Made by a program: the position numbers and the translations under genes. A stretch of 64,000 nucleotides of DNA. It comes from Pseudomonas mendocina. Lineage in GTDB: Bacteria > Pseudomonadota > Gammaproteobacteria > Pseudomonadales > Pseudomonadaceae. Of the stretch, positions 19,576-29,426 are shown piece by piece. How positions within the stretch are numbered: position 1 is the first letter of the stretch; every line of letters starts with the position of its first letter. The notes under the pieces were generated by a model. The model saw nothing but the letters and a program-made list of their open reading frames with translations. It was not told the origin of the DNA and ran no database searches. The DNA is taken from positions 3,906,001 to 3,970,000 of the forward strand of contig CP148074.1 in assembly GCA_037482215.1 (NCBI GenBank). Reading direction: 5' to 3'.

Positions 19576-19603
19576 TTGCCCACAGACAGTGCATCGTTAT
19601 ACT
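19576..19603 (+). promoter_or_regulatory. Promoter of the AhpA/YtjB-family gene
   Basis: TTGCCC at 19576-19581 and TATACT at 19598-19603 are separated by 16 bp and lie 34 bp upstream of the GTG at 19638. The minus-10 matches consensus at five of six bases. This supports the downstream GTG start. Confidence 0.55.
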
Positions 19604-19637
19604 GCGCGACATCGTCAGTCGAAAAGAGCCGAGCTCT

Positions 19638-21209
19638 GTGAACCGGCCCGCCCCAGTAAAGCCCGATAATTTCTTCCTCCTGCTGTTCCAGGCCCTGCGG
19701 CAACGCCGCATTCCACTGGCACTGCGTATCGTCAGCCATAGCGTGCTGCTGGTTGCGCTCGCCCTGCTGATTTACGGCTGGGTCATTGGCATGCAGTTCA
19801 AACATGCCATGCAGCAACAGGCGGAAGCCCTTGGCAGCAGCCTGATCACGCAGACAGCAGCATCTGCGACCGAGCTGTTGGTGTCTAACGACATCCTCAG
19901 TTTGAACGTACTGCTGAACAATCTGGTGAAGAACCCGCTGGTTGCCCATGCCGCGATCTACAGCGTGGATAACCGCATCCTCGCTGAAGCAGGCTCACGC
20001 CCGAGCCAGAGCATGCTGGGGGAAACCGACGGTCTGTATTCAACACCGATCACCTTCCAAGAGGTCATCGCTGGGCAATTGCGCATCAGCCTGGATATGC
20101 AGCAGTTCCAACAACCGATGACCATCAGCCTGCAAAGCATGGGCATTCTCAGCTTGATCTTGCTAGCGCTGACTCTGTCACTGAGCATGCGTTTGGGCCG
20201 GCACATATCCACGCCGCTGCTGCAATTACGTGTGTGGTTGCGCGACCCGGATGACCCCGCCCCCGGAGCGGGCCGTCAAGATGAAATCGGCGATCTGGCC
20301 CGTCAGTTACAGAGCCGCCTGGTCCCTGAAAAGCCTGCACCGGTTGAAGAGCCAGAAGCCTTCGACGATCTGCCTGTCGATCTGCCGGAAGAAGATGACT
20401 TTCCGCAGACCTCGTCTCGGGTCGAGCCTGGTTTCAGCGTCCCTGACCTCAAGTCTGAGCGCATGAGTGCCGTGGACGAGTTCGATGACCTGGACGATCT
20501 GAATGAGCCGCCACGCCCACAGCGCCCAGTGGCAAGCCCGAAGTTCGACCCTTTCAACGATGATCTTGACGACCCGTTTGCGGATCTGCGTAACAACGAT
20601 GAGCAGCCGCAAGCAGTTGCCCCTGTTGCTCCGCTGGCTCCCGCACAATCGCAGCCCAGTGCGGTATTGGCCATCCAGCTGGGTGCTCAGGAACAATTGC
20701 GCCGCCTGCCGCGCAGCCGTCTGCTAGAACTGCTGAACCGCTATCGTGATTGCCTGGAACAGGCAACCGAGCTGTATGAAGGCGAGCTGTTTACCCTCAG
20801 CGACGGTAGCAGCCTGATTCTCTTCCATCAGAAAGACTGCGGTGAGGACTACCTGACCCATGCGATTTGCTGCGGCGAACTGATGCGTGCTCTGGGACAC
20901 GCCTTGCAGATCGAAGTGGCCGACAGTGGCATTACCCTGCAACTTCAGCTGGGCCTGTGCCTGGGTGAAGAGTTGGCCGGTCTACCACAAGCCGAATTGC
21001 TGCTTAGCGAAACAGCGCAAAATGCATTGGCGCTTTCCCAACATAGCCGCAACCTGCTGTTGGTAGAGCGTAGCATCGCTGACGATGAGCTGGTCAGCCA
21101 ACGCGCCCGGATCCGCGCCATTGCCAGCCCGCAAGGTGCTTGCTGTGTAGAACGCCTGCACGAGCCCTATCCTTCCCTACTTGAGCGTCAATTGGCGCGC
21201 ATGCATTGA
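19638..21209 (+). CDS. AhpA/YtjB family membrane protein with cyclase-like C-terminus
   Basis: A 523-residue inner-membrane protein. It has a short cytoplasmic N-terminus, a first membrane helix (about 28-51), a periplasmic domain of about 110 residues, a second helix (about 163-185), a HAMP-like stretch (RLGRHISTPL), and an acidic Pro/Asp-rich linker (about 220-350). The C-terminal domain (about 360-500) includes LLELLNRYRDCLEQATELYEGELF and SDGSSLILFHQ in short blocks that resemble the start of a class III cyclase fold but lack the metal-binding Asp pair. Starts upstream of the GTG at 19638 would sit inside or ahead of the promoter. Family members flank serB; biochemical function is unknown. 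Confidence 0.82.
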   Translation: MNRPAPVKPDNFFLLLFQALRQRRIPLALRIVSHSVLLVALALLIYGWVIGMQFKHAMQQQAEALGSSLITQTAASATELLVSNDILSLNVLLNNLVKNPLVAHAAIYSVDNRILAEAGSRPSQSMLGETDGLYSTPITFQEVIAGQLRISLDMQQFQQPMTISLQSMGILSLILLALTLSLSMRLGRHISTPLLQLRVWLRDPDDPAPGAGRQDEIGDLARQLQSRLVPEKPAPVEEPEAFDDLPVDLPEEDDFPQTSSRVEPGFSVPDLKSERMSAVDEFDDLDDLNEPPRPQRPVASPKFDPFNDDLDDPFADLRNNDEQPQAVAPVAPLAPAQSQPSAVLAIQLGAQEQLRRLPRSRLLELLNRYRDCLEQATELYEGELFTLSDGSSLILFHQKDCGEDYLTHAICCGELMRALGHALQIEVADSGITLQLQLGLCLGEELAGLPQAELLLSETAQNALALSQHSRNLLLVERSIADDELVSQRARIRAIASPQGACCVERLHEPYPSLLERQLARMH

Positions 21210-21214
21210 TAACA

Positions 21215-21245
21215 GCAAAAAGCCGGGCACTGCCCGGCTTTTTGC
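21215..21245. terminator. Strong terminator after the AhpA/YtjB gene
   Basis: A perfect 15-bp stem (GCAAAAAGCCGGGCA / TGCCCGGCTTTTTGC) with a one-base centre; U-runs form in both directions. It separates the gene from the convergent PqiC-like gene. Confidence 0.92.
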
Positions 21246-21300
21246 ATGCAGCTGATTAAACCCTATGCCCGTTAGATCGTTACGGCACCGGGGAGCATCA

Positions 21301-22011
21301 CTAGAAACGAAATACTTCGCTCTCGCGGATCGGCTCAGCCATCGGAATGCTTGGTGTCGTTACGGGAGGCTCAACGGGCTTGACCACGGCAGGTTTTGGG
21401 CGCGGGCGCCGGGTCACTTGGACAGGCTCGGCCTGCTTGTTGCTTTTAACGGCAACAGCAATCTGCTCAACCAATTGCTGAAGCAGTTCGCTCTGGGCGC
21501 GCACCTGATCACCCACCGAACCATCATGTCCTTCTTCGAGGCTAATTAAACGGCTGTCCAGCAACTTGCCGTCTGCACCAGACAAACGCCACTGACCCTC
21601 AAGCACCGCCGGGCGCTCAGGGCCTGAATCCAGACGGGCAATCGTCAGTGAAACACGCGCATCAGGAACAAAGCCTGCTGTAGCAGGCGCCAGCACCACA
21701 CGCTGAGTGTCCAAACGGGCAGCGATCTGACGCAGCAGTTGCTGATCAATATCAGCTGCCAAGCTACCGGCCCAACGTGCATTGGGAGCCTCTGACAGGG
21801 TGCCGTCAGTCTGGCGTTGCAGAAGTGTGTCGCGCTGCAAGTAATCTGCGACTGAAACAGGCCCCAGCAATATCGCTAAACCCTTTTCAGTAGACGGGGC
21901 GGTAAACGCCCCACCGTCGAGCTGATAAAGAGAGACGGGCGGCGAATGCATACAGCCCCCCAGTACCAGCAAACCGCTCAACAAAACCCCAGATACTCGC
22001 AGTGCCATCAT
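21301..22011 (-). CDS. PqiC-like outer-membrane lipoprotein (ABC_trans_aux domain)
   Basis: A 236-residue lipoprotein. The signal peptide ends in the lipobox LVLGGC with Cys20 as the lipidation site. The body (about 25-190) matches the ABC-type transport auxiliary / PqiC type: SPPVSLYQLDGG at the start, ILLGPVSVADYLQR, WAGSLAADIDQQLLRQ and an AAPAT-like middle, ending with a LVEQIAVAVK helix. A Pro-rich tail follows. In PqiABC or Mla-like systems such proteins form an outer-membrane partner for an MCE tunnel, but no MCE or PqiA gene is adjacent here, so it is an orphan. It lies downstream of parC after 137 bp. Confidence 0.8.
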   Translation of the reverse strand: MMALRVSGVLLSGLLVLGGCMHSPPVSLYQLDGGAFTAPSTEKGLAILLGPVSVADYLQRDTLLQRQTDGTLSEAPNARWAGSLAADIDQQLLRQIAARLDTQRVVLAPATAGFVPDARVSLTIARLDSGPERPAVLEGQWRLSGADGKLLDSRLISLEEGHDGSVGDQVRAQSELLQQLVEQIAVAVKSNKQAEPVQVTRRPRPKPAVVKPVEPPVTTPSIPMAEPIRESEVFRF

Positions 22012-22148
22012 TTTATTTAATCCTGCCGGCAGACCACCGGATCACATGCTCATCCATGCAGGGAGCTATACGCTCACCTGAGGGCGCGTATCATCCTTGA
22101 ATCCGGCCTGAGACACCAGTGCATAAATGCCGTGCGATCGTCTCAGAA

Positions 22149-24407
22149 TCAGCCTTGGGACTCGACCAAAAGCCCATCAACACGCTGGAACCCCCGTGGC
22201 AGCTTATTGCCGCGACGACCACGTTCACCCTTGTAATGTTCCAGGTCATCTGGTTTAAGCGACAAAGTGCGCTTTCCGGCCTGCAAAACTAAGGTTGCAC
22301 CTACCGGCAAAACTGCCAGATCGGTCAGGTACTCTTCGCGAGAAGCCACACGCTCCCCAGGGATACCAATGATTTTGTTGCCTTTACCTTTACCCAATTG
22401 AGGCAAATCGCGTACCGGGAATAGCAGCAGGCGGCCTTCAGTCGTTACAGCGGCCAGCCAGTCCTCTTCACGGTTGCTCAGCGGTTTGGGTGCAATCACC
22501 TGAGCACCGTTAGGCAACGTCAACAAGGTCTTGCCCGCCTTGTTCTTGGCCTGCAGATCATCGCCTTTGACCACGAAACCATAGCCTGCATCGGATGCAA
22601 TCACATACAGAGCATCATCGTCCGGCATCAGTACGCACTCGAAGGTTGCCCCTGGCGGCGGCGTCAGACGCCCGGTCAACGGCTCCCCCTGGCCTCGTGC
22701 CGACGGCAACGAGTGGGCCGTCAGCGAATAGCTGCGTCCAGTTGAGTCAATAAACACGGCGTATTGGTTGGAGCGGCCCGGCGCGGCTGCTTTGAAGCCA
22801 TCCCCAGCCTTATAAGACAAACCAGTGGCGTCGATATCGTGCCCCTTAGCACAACGCACCCAGCCCTTCTCGGACAGCACTACAGTGACCGGCTCGGTCG
22901 GCATCAGCTCGGTTTCGCTTAGGGCGCGGGCTTCGGCGCGGGCCACAATCGGTGAGCGACGGTCATCGCCGTACTTCTCGGCGTCATCCAGAATCTCCTG
23001 ACGCACCAGTTTTTTCAGCTTGGCCTCACTGCCGAGCAGCGCCAGCAGCTTCTTCTGCTCTTTGAGCAGCTCATCTTGTTCACCACGGATCTTCATCTCT
23101 TCCAACCGCGCCAATTGACGCAGGCGGGTATCGAGAATGTAATCAGCCTGAATTTCGGTCAGACCAAAGCGTTCCATCAGGACCGGCTTGGGCTGGTCTT
23201 CAGTACGGATGATGTGGATAACTTCATCCAGATTGAGGAAAGCGACCAGCAAACCATCCAAGAGGTGCAGGCGCTTCTCAACTTTATCCAGACGGAATTG
23301 CAGGCGGCGGCGCACGGTATTGACCCGGTACGTCAGCCATTCCACCAGCATTTCACGCAGGTTTTTCACCTGCGGCTTGCCATCCAGCCCAATCACGTTG
23401 GTGTTGACCCGGTAACTGGATTCCAAATCTGTGGTGGCGAACAGGTGCTGCATCAGCTCGTCAGCATCCACGCGGTTGGAACGCGGAATGATGACAATGC
23501 GGCATGGGTTTTCATGGTCGGACTCGTCACGCAGGTCCGCCACCATCGGCAGCTTCTTGGCCTGCATCTGGGCGGCAATCTGCTCCAGTACCTTGGCCCC
23601 GGAAACCTGGTGCGGCAGCGCTGTCACCACGATGTCGCCGTCTTCGGCCCGGTACACCGCCCGCATGCGCACGGAGCCACGGCCGGTTTCGTAGACTTTC
23701 AGCAGATCAGCCTTGGGCGTAATCACTTCCGCTTCGGTGGGGAAGTCCGGGCCGAGAATGTGCTCACAAAGCTCTTCAACGGTGGCATTAGGCTGATCCA
23801 GCAGGCGCACGCAGGCAGCTGCCACTTCCCGCAGGTTATGCGGCGGCACATCGGTGGCCATGCCCACGGCAATACCCGTGGTGCCGTTAAGCAATAGGTT
23901 GGGCAGACGTGCAGGCAGCGTGGCCGGTTCATTCAGGGTGCCATCGAAGTTCGGCACCCAATCAACCGTGCCCTGCCCCAGCTCGCTGAGCAGCACTTCG
24001 GAATAACGGGACAGGCGCGCTTCGGTGTAACGCATGGCAGCGAACGACTTGGGATCATCCGGCGCCCCCCAGTTACCCTGGCCGTCCACCAAGGTGTAGC
24101 GATAACTGAACGGCTGAGCCATCAGCACCATTGCTTCGTAGCAGGCCGAGTCGCCATGGGGATGGAACTTACCCAGCACGTCACCCACGGTACGGGCCGA
24201 TTTTTTGTGCTTGGAGTCCGCATCCAGGCCCAGCTCGCTCATGGCGTAGACAATGCGGCGTTGCACAGGCTTGAGGCCATCACCGATGTGCGGTAAAGCC
24301 CGGTCCATGATCACGTACATCGAATAGTTCAGGTAAGCCTGCTCGGTAAAGTCGGCTAAGGAACGGCGCTCAACGCCGTCCAGGCTCAGATCGAGGGTTT
24401 CGCTCAT
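22149..24407 (-). CDS. parC: DNA topoisomerase IV subunit A
   Basis: Catalytic DNA-breaking subunit of topoisomerase IV, which unlinks daughter chromosomes. The 752-residue protein has the winged-helix/tower core with the active tyrosine in MRYTEARLS (about residue 124) and a degenerate C-terminal beta-pinwheel (about 500-740). The quinolone-resistance region reads [13 protein letters not shown], with the wild-type Ser (about 84) and Glu (about 88) that are replaced in resistant mutants. The start at 24407 ([11 protein letters not shown]) is chosen over one 63 bp upstream that overlaps the retropepsin-like gene. It is the last gene of the nudF-parC operon. Confidence 0.96.
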   Translation of the reverse strand: MSETLDLSLDGVERRSLADFTEQAYLNYSMYVIMDRALPHIGDGLKPVQRRIVYAMSELGLDADSKHKKSARTVGDVLGKFHPHGDSACYEAMVLMAQPFSYRYTLVDGQGNWGAPDDPKSFAAMRYTEARLSRYSEVLLSELGQGTVDWVPNFDGTLNEPATLPARLPNLLLNGTTGIAVGMATDVPPHNLREVAAACVRLLDQPNATVEELCEHILGPDFPTEAEVITPKADLLKVYETGRGSVRMRAVYRAEDGDIVVTALPHQVSGAKVLEQIAAQMQAKKLPMVADLRDESDHENPCRIVIIPRSNRVDADELMQHLFATTDLESSYRVNTNVIGLDGKPQVKNLREMLVEWLTYRVNTVRRRLQFRLDKVEKRLHLLDGLLVAFLNLDEVIHIIRTEDQPKPVLMERFGLTEIQADYILDTRLRQLARLEEMKIRGEQDELLKEQKKLLALLGSEAKLKKLVRQEILDDAEKYGDDRRSPIVARAEARALSETELMPTEPVTVVLSEKGWVRCAKGHDIDATGLSYKAGDGFKAAAPGRSNQYAVFIDSTGRSYSLTAHSLPSARGQGEPLTGRLTPPPGATFECVLMPDDDALYVIASDAGYGFVVKGDDLQAKNKAGKTLLTLPNGAQVIAPKPLSNREEDWLAAVTTEGRLLLFPVRDLPQLGKGKGNKIIGIPGERVASREEYLTDLAVLPVGATLVLQAGKRTLSLKPDDLEHYKGERGRRGNKLPRGFQRVDGLLVESQG

Positions 24408-24414
24408 GCGCGCC

Positions 24415-24954
24415 TCATTGCAAAGTAGGTTGTTGCGTAATCGACTGGCGCAACAGCAAATTGCCGTCACGCTGGGTAAATTCGAGCTGTTTAAGGGCGC
24501 TCATGCCCAGTAATACGTCATCCCCTTGCATGCCTGGCGCAATCAACGCCGGGACATCCTTCAGGACAATATCGCCCAGCTGTAACTGCTTGAGGCGGGT
24601 GCGATGGGCATTCGCACGCCCATTCGCAGTGTTGATCACAATTTGCGCGCCGGGCTCCAGCCCCAAGCGCTGAGCTAGGTCTACCGGCACAGCCACCTGC
24701 GTGGCGCCAGTGTCCAGCAGAAAGGTCACTGGCTCACCATTGATTTTACCGCCCGCCATGTAATGGCCTTGGCGTCCACTGGCCAGCACGACCTCGACGT
24801 AGCCCCCACGCGTTACCGACTCAGGATTGGCATTTGGGTTACGGCGTTGTTCTTCCCAGTCAGCAAAGAAACGGGTTGCCAATAACAGCGCGGCCCCCCA
24901 GGCCAGCACCAGCATCACTCGCCCTGCCCGCTTGCCGGGAACCTGGGTGGTCAA
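24415..24954 (-). CDS. Retropepsin-like membrane-anchored aspartic protease (TIGR02281 type)
   Basis: A 179-residue protein with one N-terminal membrane helix (about 13-31) and a single aspartic-protease lobe: the catalytic motif is DTGAT at residues 81-85, with the flap-like [12 protein letters not shown] and the [17 protein letters not shown] segment downstream. Single-lobe enzymes of this clan must dimerise to be active. The domain probably faces the periplasm. ATG overlaps the stop of the upstream gene (ATGA), and parC follows 7 bp later. Natural substrates are not known to me. Confidence 0.87.
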   Translation of the reverse strand: MTTQVPGKRAGRVMLVLAWGAALLLATRFFADWEEQRRNPNANPESVTRGGYVEVVLASGRQGHYMAGGKINGEPVTFLLDTGATQVAVPVDLAQRLGLEPGAQIVINTANGRANAHRTRLKQLQLGDIVLKDVPALIAPGMQGDDVLLGMSALKQLEFTQRDGNLLLRQSITQQPTLQ

Positions 24955-25958
24955 GGAGCGCTACTCCAACCTTCTGCCGGAGCAGCAAAGCGCCAGATTA
25001 CCGGACGGGACTCACCGTCTGCGCGGGTGTAGTTACCGTTATCCACCCCAATCCAGGCCCCCTTTTCATCCACCCAAAGCGCCTCCGCCATCCCGTGTGT
25101 CGGTGAGTAGCGACGCGACTCAGTTAACGCCTCATCGGCAAATGACCAGCAGCGCTCCGCCTGTCCATCTGCGGTACTGCGTCGGCAGATCTCATAGGTT
25201 TGCCGCTCCAGGGTAAACAGCTTGCCGTCATAAAACGACAGATCGGAGAAATCCTTAGGTTCGTCTTGAGTACTGCCCAACTGCTCTGGGCCACGAACAC
25301 CACCGCCCTCGCTGAACAACACGCAACTTTCAACACAGCGCCAATTCTTCTGCTGCTTATGCAACACCAGTACGCCACGGCGCTTACGCTCGGCAGCCAG
25401 ATACAAACGCGCCCCAGCAGGATCCACTGCAATCCCTTCGAACAGTGAGTTGAACTGCAAAAGCATCCCACTGGCACGTGCCTGACGGATCATCTCCGCA
25501 GGCAGTTCGAGCCATTGAGGGTCGGCCGCAGGCGGCAGGTGCAATACACTCAGGGTGGACTCACTGACCAAATAGCGATTGCCTGCGTTGTCGCAAGTGA
25601 TCCCTTCGAAGTCCAGCTCGCCACCCCGGGCCAATCCAGCCAGCTTAGCGCTGGTGCGCATACCCCAAGGTAAACCAACATCCGGTGCGGGCGGCGCCAC
25701 AAACGGCTCAGCTTCTGCCTTCCAGATGCCCTCATGCTCTTGTAAACGGTATAGCTGTTGGTCATCCCGGTCGGATACCCCCCAGAGCGCGCCGTTACAC
25801 CAAGCCAGACCAGACAGATTGCCGCCGACCATTCCTTCAACAGGACGCTCTTCGAGCAGCTTAAGGCTTTCATCCACCGGTTGCGGACCGGTCTCCTCTG
25901 TGGCGGCAGACAAGCTTTGGGCACACAGCAGCAGACCGACAGCGATCAGTCTCTGCAT
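24951..25958 (-). CDS. Esterase-like / phytase-like family secreted protein
   Basis: A 335-residue protein with a cleavable signal peptide (MQRLIAVGLLLCAQSLSA) and a beta-propeller-like body. Repeating elements such as NLSGLAWCNGALWGVSD, LDFEGITCDNAGNRYLVS and FEGIAVDPAGARLYLA match the SdiA-regulated/esterase-like phytase family pattern. Enzymatic function is unproven for this family. The ATG at 25956-25958 shares a base with the parE stop (TGATG), and the gene's end overlaps the retropepsin-like ATG. It lies between the two topoisomerase IV genes, an arrangement conserved in Pseudomonas. Confidence 0.82.
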   Translation of the reverse strand: MQRLIAVGLLLCAQSLSAATEETGPQPVDESLKLLEERPVEGMVGGNLSGLAWCNGALWGVSDRDDQQLYRLQEHEGIWKAEAEPFVAPPAPDVGLPWGMRTSAKLAGLARGGELDFEGITCDNAGNRYLVSESTLSVLHLPPAADPQWLELPAEMIRQARASGMLLQFNSLFEGIAVDPAGARLYLAAERKRRGVLVLHKQQKNWRCVESCVLFSEGGGVRGPEQLGSTQDEPKDFSDLSFYDGKLFTLERQTYEICRRSTADGQAERCWSFADEALTESRRYSPTHGMAEALWVDEKGAWIGVDNGNYTRADGESRPVIWRFAAPAEGWSSAP

Positions 25959-27856
25959 CAGAGCAGGACCTCGGCCAAGTTGCCTTTGGACTCCAGCCAA
26001 GACTTACGGTCACCGGCACGTTTCTTCGCCAGCAGCATGTCCATGATCTCGCGTGCGCTGTCAAAGTCATCCAGAGTCAACTGCACCAGACGTCGGGTGT
26101 TCGGGTCCATGGTAGTTTCACGCAGTTGTGGCGGGTTCATTTCACCCAAACCTTTGAATCGAGTGACTTGCGGCTTGCCCCGACGCTTTTCAGCTTGCAG
26201 ACGGTCGAGAATGCCGTCGCGCTCTGCTTCGTCCAACGCATAGAAAATTTCTTTGCCGCAGTCGATCCGGTACAGCGGCGGCATCGCCACGTAGACGTGA
26301 CCAGCATCCACCAGCGGACGGAAGTGCTGCACAAACAACGCGCAGAGCAAAGTGGCGATGTGCAAACCGTCGGAGTCAGCATCCGCCAGAATACAAATTT
26401 TGCCGTAGCGCAACTGACTTAGATCGCTCGATCCCGGATCAAGGCCAACGGCCACAGCAATGTTGTGTACTTCCTGGCTGGCCAGCACTTCGCCGCCGTC
26501 GACTTCCCAGGTATTCAGAATCTTCCCGCGCAGCGGCAAGATGGCCTGGAACTCTTTATCCCGCGCCTGTTTGGCAGAGCCACCCGCAGAGTCACCCTCC
26601 ACCAGGAACAGCTCGCAGCGCATAGGCTCCTGACCGGCACAGTCAGCCAACTTGCCTGGCAGCGCTGGGCCTTGAGTGATTTTCTTGCGCTCGACCTTTT
26701 TGCCCGCCTTTAGACGGCGACCGGCGTTGCTGATCGCCAGCTCTGCCAAGGCCAGGCCGGTTTCAGGGTTTGCGTTGAGCCATAGGCTGAACGCATCCTT
26801 AACCACGCCGGAAACAAATGCAGCCGCCTCACGGGAAGACAAACGTTCTTTGGTCTGGCCAGAGAACTGGGCATCCTGCATTTTCATTGAGAGAACAAAA
26901 GCGATGCGCTCCCAGACATCCTCCGGAGCCAGCTTCAAACCACGCGGCAGCAGGTTGCGGAACTCGCAGAACTCGCGCATAGCATCCAGCAAGCCCTGGC
27001 GCAGACCATTGACGTGGGTACCGCCCTGGGCGGTGGGGATCAGGTTAACGTAACTTTCCTGAACCGATTCCCCCCCTTCAGGCAGCCACAACAGGGCCCA
27101 ATCCACCGCCTCTTTTTCCCCAGCCAGCGAGCCACAGAAGGGCTCATCCGGCAGACGCAGGTACTCGCTGACGGCGTCCTGCAAGTAAGAACGCAAGCCG
27201 TCTTCATACAGCCACTCGATGCGCTCACCGCTGGCTTTGTCGACAAACGTGACGGAAAGGCCTGGGCACAGAACAGCCTTGGCTTTGAGCACATGCTTGA
27301 GGCGGCTGACAGAGAATTTGAACGAGTCGAAGTATTTAGCATCCGGCCAGAAATGCACGCTGGTACCGGTGTTGCGCTTACCCACTGAGCCGACCACTTC
27401 CAGATCGCTCGCTTTGAAACCATCCGCGAAGCTCATCTGGTATTCGCTGCCATCACGCTTAACCGTGACCACAACCTTGGTCGACAGCGCGTTGACCACA
27501 GAGATACCGACGCCGTGTAAGCCGCCGGAGAACTGGTAGTTCTTGTTGGAAAACTTACCGCCGGCGTGCAGTTTAGTGAGGATCAGCTCTACACCTGGCA
27601 CCCCTTCTTCCGGGTGGATATCCACCGGCATGCCTCGGCCATCGTCGATGACCTCAAGCGAATTATCCTCGTGCAGGATCACCTGAATGGAACGAGCATG
27701 CCCGGCCAGGGCTTCGTCGACACTGTTGTCGATCACTTCCTGCGCCAGATGGTTCGGGCGGGTCGTGTCGGTATACATACCCGGGCGCTTGCGCACCGGA
27801 TCAAGGCCGGAAAGAACTTCGATGGCGTCTGCGTTGTAAGCGTTCTGCTGGGCCAT
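25958..27856 (-). CDS. parE: DNA topoisomerase IV subunit B
   Basis: ATPase subunit of topoisomerase IV. The 632-residue protein has a GHKL ATPase domain (about 1-220; NSVDEALAGHA, DDGRGMPV and GGLHGVG), a transducer domain, and a TOPRIM domain with EGDSAGG and DADSDG for metal binding. The start at 27856 (MAQQNAYNADAIEVL) matches the usual ParE N-terminus; an ATG at 27871 overlapping the yqiA stop (TGATG) would add five residues and cannot be excluded. It is separated from parC by two exported-protein genes. Confidence 0.95.
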   Translation of the reverse strand: MAQQNAYNADAIEVLSGLDPVRKRPGMYTDTTRPNHLAQEVIDNSVDEALAGHARSIQVILHEDNSLEVIDDGRGMPVDIHPEEGVPGVELILTKLHAGGKFSNKNYQFSGGLHGVGISVVNALSTKVVVTVKRDGSEYQMSFADGFKASDLEVVGSVGKRNTGTSVHFWPDAKYFDSFKFSVSRLKHVLKAKAVLCPGLSVTFVDKASGERIEWLYEDGLRSYLQDAVSEYLRLPDEPFCGSLAGEKEAVDWALLWLPEGGESVQESYVNLIPTAQGGTHVNGLRQGLLDAMREFCEFRNLLPRGLKLAPEDVWERIAFVLSMKMQDAQFSGQTKERLSSREAAAFVSGVVKDAFSLWLNANPETGLALAELAISNAGRRLKAGKKVERKKITQGPALPGKLADCAGQEPMRCELFLVEGDSAGGSAKQARDKEFQAILPLRGKILNTWEVDGGEVLASQEVHNIAVAVGLDPGSSDLSQLRYGKICILADADSDGLHIATLLCALFVQHFRPLVDAGHVYVAMPPLYRIDCGKEIFYALDEAERDGILDRLQAEKRRGKPQVTRFKGLGEMNPPQLRETTMDPNTRRLVQLTLDDFDSAREIMDMLLAKKRAGDRKSWLESKGNLAEVLL

Positions 27857-27870
27857 GGGTCTCTGATTCA

Positions 27871-28482
27871 TCAATTGAAAACGGAAAAGTCGATATCCTG
27901 CCACTCAGCGCGAGGGATACCGGCAAAAGCAAATAACATTGGCAAGCGTTCGGCAAAGCCCTGAAAGCTATGGTCGCCGCCGGCCTGAATACGTAGCGCA
28001 CAGTGCTGGTAATAGCGCTCGGCATGGCGATAGTCCAGCGTTTCATCCGCCGTCTGCAACCACACCTGATAGCGATCTGAATCTACCGGCTCCGCTACAT
28101 CAAGCTCAGCCAGCGCGGCGACATGATCAGCCGTCAGCTCCCAGGTTTCACCGGTATACAGATTGGTTTGCGGACCAAGATAACCATCAAACAGCAAATG
28201 CGGGCGAACTGCAGGGTTGATCAGCAGGGCTGACAAACCATGACGCTGCGCCAGATAGGTCGCATAGTAGCCGCCCAAGGAACTGCCCACCAGCAAAGGC
28301 TGGCCCAGTTCCTCAATCAATGCCTGTAACTGGGCAATGGCCTGCCGGGGATGGTGATGCAGGGCGGGAACCCGCAGGTTGTTCTCCAGCCCCATCTGCG
28401 CCATAGCTTGGCTCAGTTGTGTGGCCTTGCGCGATGCCGGAGCGCTGTTAAAACCGTGTATATAAAGAATGGATGCTGTCAT
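27871..28482 (-). CDS. yqiA: YqiA family esterase
   Basis: A 203-residue alpha/beta hydrolase. The N-terminus reads ILYIHGFNSAPAS with the oxyanion HGF motif; the nucleophile elbow is GSSLGGYY with Ser at the centre; the catalytic Asp and His would be in YRHAER and GGDHSFQGF. E. coli YqiA hydrolyses short acyl esters. The start ATG at 28482 is preferred over one 51 bp upstream, which adds sequence overlapping the end of cpdA's intergenic region. It is part of the parE operon. Confidence 0.92.
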   Translation of the reverse strand: MTASILYIHGFNSAPASRKATQLSQAMAQMGLENNLRVPALHHHPRQAIAQLQALIEELGQPLLVGSSLGGYYATYLAQRHGLSALLINPAVRPHLLFDGYLGPQTNLYTGETWELTADHVAALAELDVAEPVDSDRYQVWLQTADETLDYRHAERYYQHCALRIQAGGDHSFQGFAERLPMLFAFAGIPRAEWQDIDFSVFN

Positions 28483-28544
28483 AGGCGGCAGGCTAACCGC
28501 TTGCAGCGACAGGCTGCAACCTGTTGAACACATGCAGGCATGGT

Positions 28545-29357
28545 TCAGTATCCGCCAGCGCTCTCGTCGATCTCGAAAGCGAAGCCACTCAAGCGGGAAA
28601 CTCCGGTTTCAAGTCGTCCGTCATCGAACAGACGCAACCAGCGATACCCCGGAGCTGTGCTATCGACCTGAAAATCATCACTTCCCGGCGCAAACTGAAC
28701 GCATGTCGAAGGCGATGCCAGCAGGCGAACCGACCGGCGGTGCTGATCAAATACCTGATGAACATGCCCCCACAGCAAAGCGCGAACCTGGCTGAAACGA
28801 TCCAGCACCCTAAATAGGGCCTCTGGATTACGCAGCCCAATGGGCTCCATCCACTCACTGCCGATAGCGACCGGATGATGGTGCAGACAAACCAGATGAT
28901 AACGGTCAGGTGCCTCACTCAGTGCACGCTCCAGCACGGCCAGTTGCGTATCACCGAGATAACCCGGCACTGCTCCTGGCACAGAGGAGTCGAGCAACGT
29001 AACGCGCCAGTTGCCCACATCTACCACAGGCCGCAGCAGGTCAGTCCCTTCGCAGGCAGCCTGCATAGGGGCCAACTCATCATGATTACCGGGCAACCAG
29101 CGCGCCGGTGCGGAAATGGCCGCCGTTAATTGACGGAACCACTGATAGGACTCGACGCTGCCGTCTTGAGACAGATCCCCCGTACCCAGCACCAAGTCGA
29201 CCTGAGACTGCTCCTGAAGCACCTGCGCCACCACCTGCTGCAGGCTGCTCTGAGTATCCATGCCCATCAGACGCCCCGTTGCATCTGCAAACAGATGACT
29301 GTCGGACAACTGAACTACAAGAACTGAATTATCAACGGCAGATGTTTGAGTCGACAC
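28545..29357 (-). CDS. cpdA: 3',5'-cyclic-AMP phosphodiesterase CpdA
   Basis: Metallophosphoesterase that hydrolyses cAMP and lowers Vfr activity. Motifs of the class III phosphodiesterase family are clear: QLSDSHLF, GTGDLSQDGS, GNHDE, HHHPV and WGHVHQ. The start is uncertain: GTG at 29357 with AAGG ten bases before it, or TTG at 29366; both are in frame and differ by three residues. No ATG lies upstream. A candidate Vfr/CRP-type site and a -10-like CATAAT lie upstream, which fits the known Vfr control of cpdA in P. aeruginosa. It precedes yqiA by 62 bp. Confidence 0.93.
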   Translation of the reverse strand: MSTQTSAVDNSVLVVQLSDSHLFADATGRLMGMDTQSSLQQVVAQVLQEQSQVDLVLGTGDLSQDGSVESYQWFRQLTAAISAPARWLPGNHDELAPMQAACEGTDLLRPVVDVGNWRVTLLDSSVPGAVPGYLGDTQLAVLERALSEAPDRYHLVCLHHHPVAIGSEWMEPIGLRNPEALFRVLDRFSQVRALLWGHVHQVFDQHRRSVRLLASPSTCVQFAPGSDDFQVDSTAPGYRWLRLFDDGRLETGVSRLSGFAFEIDESAGGY

Positions 29358-29426
29358 GTCCAACAAGCCTTATCTCTTCAGCGGATACACGGATTATGGT
29401 AGCTGCTGATGCCAGCCGTAAGACGT

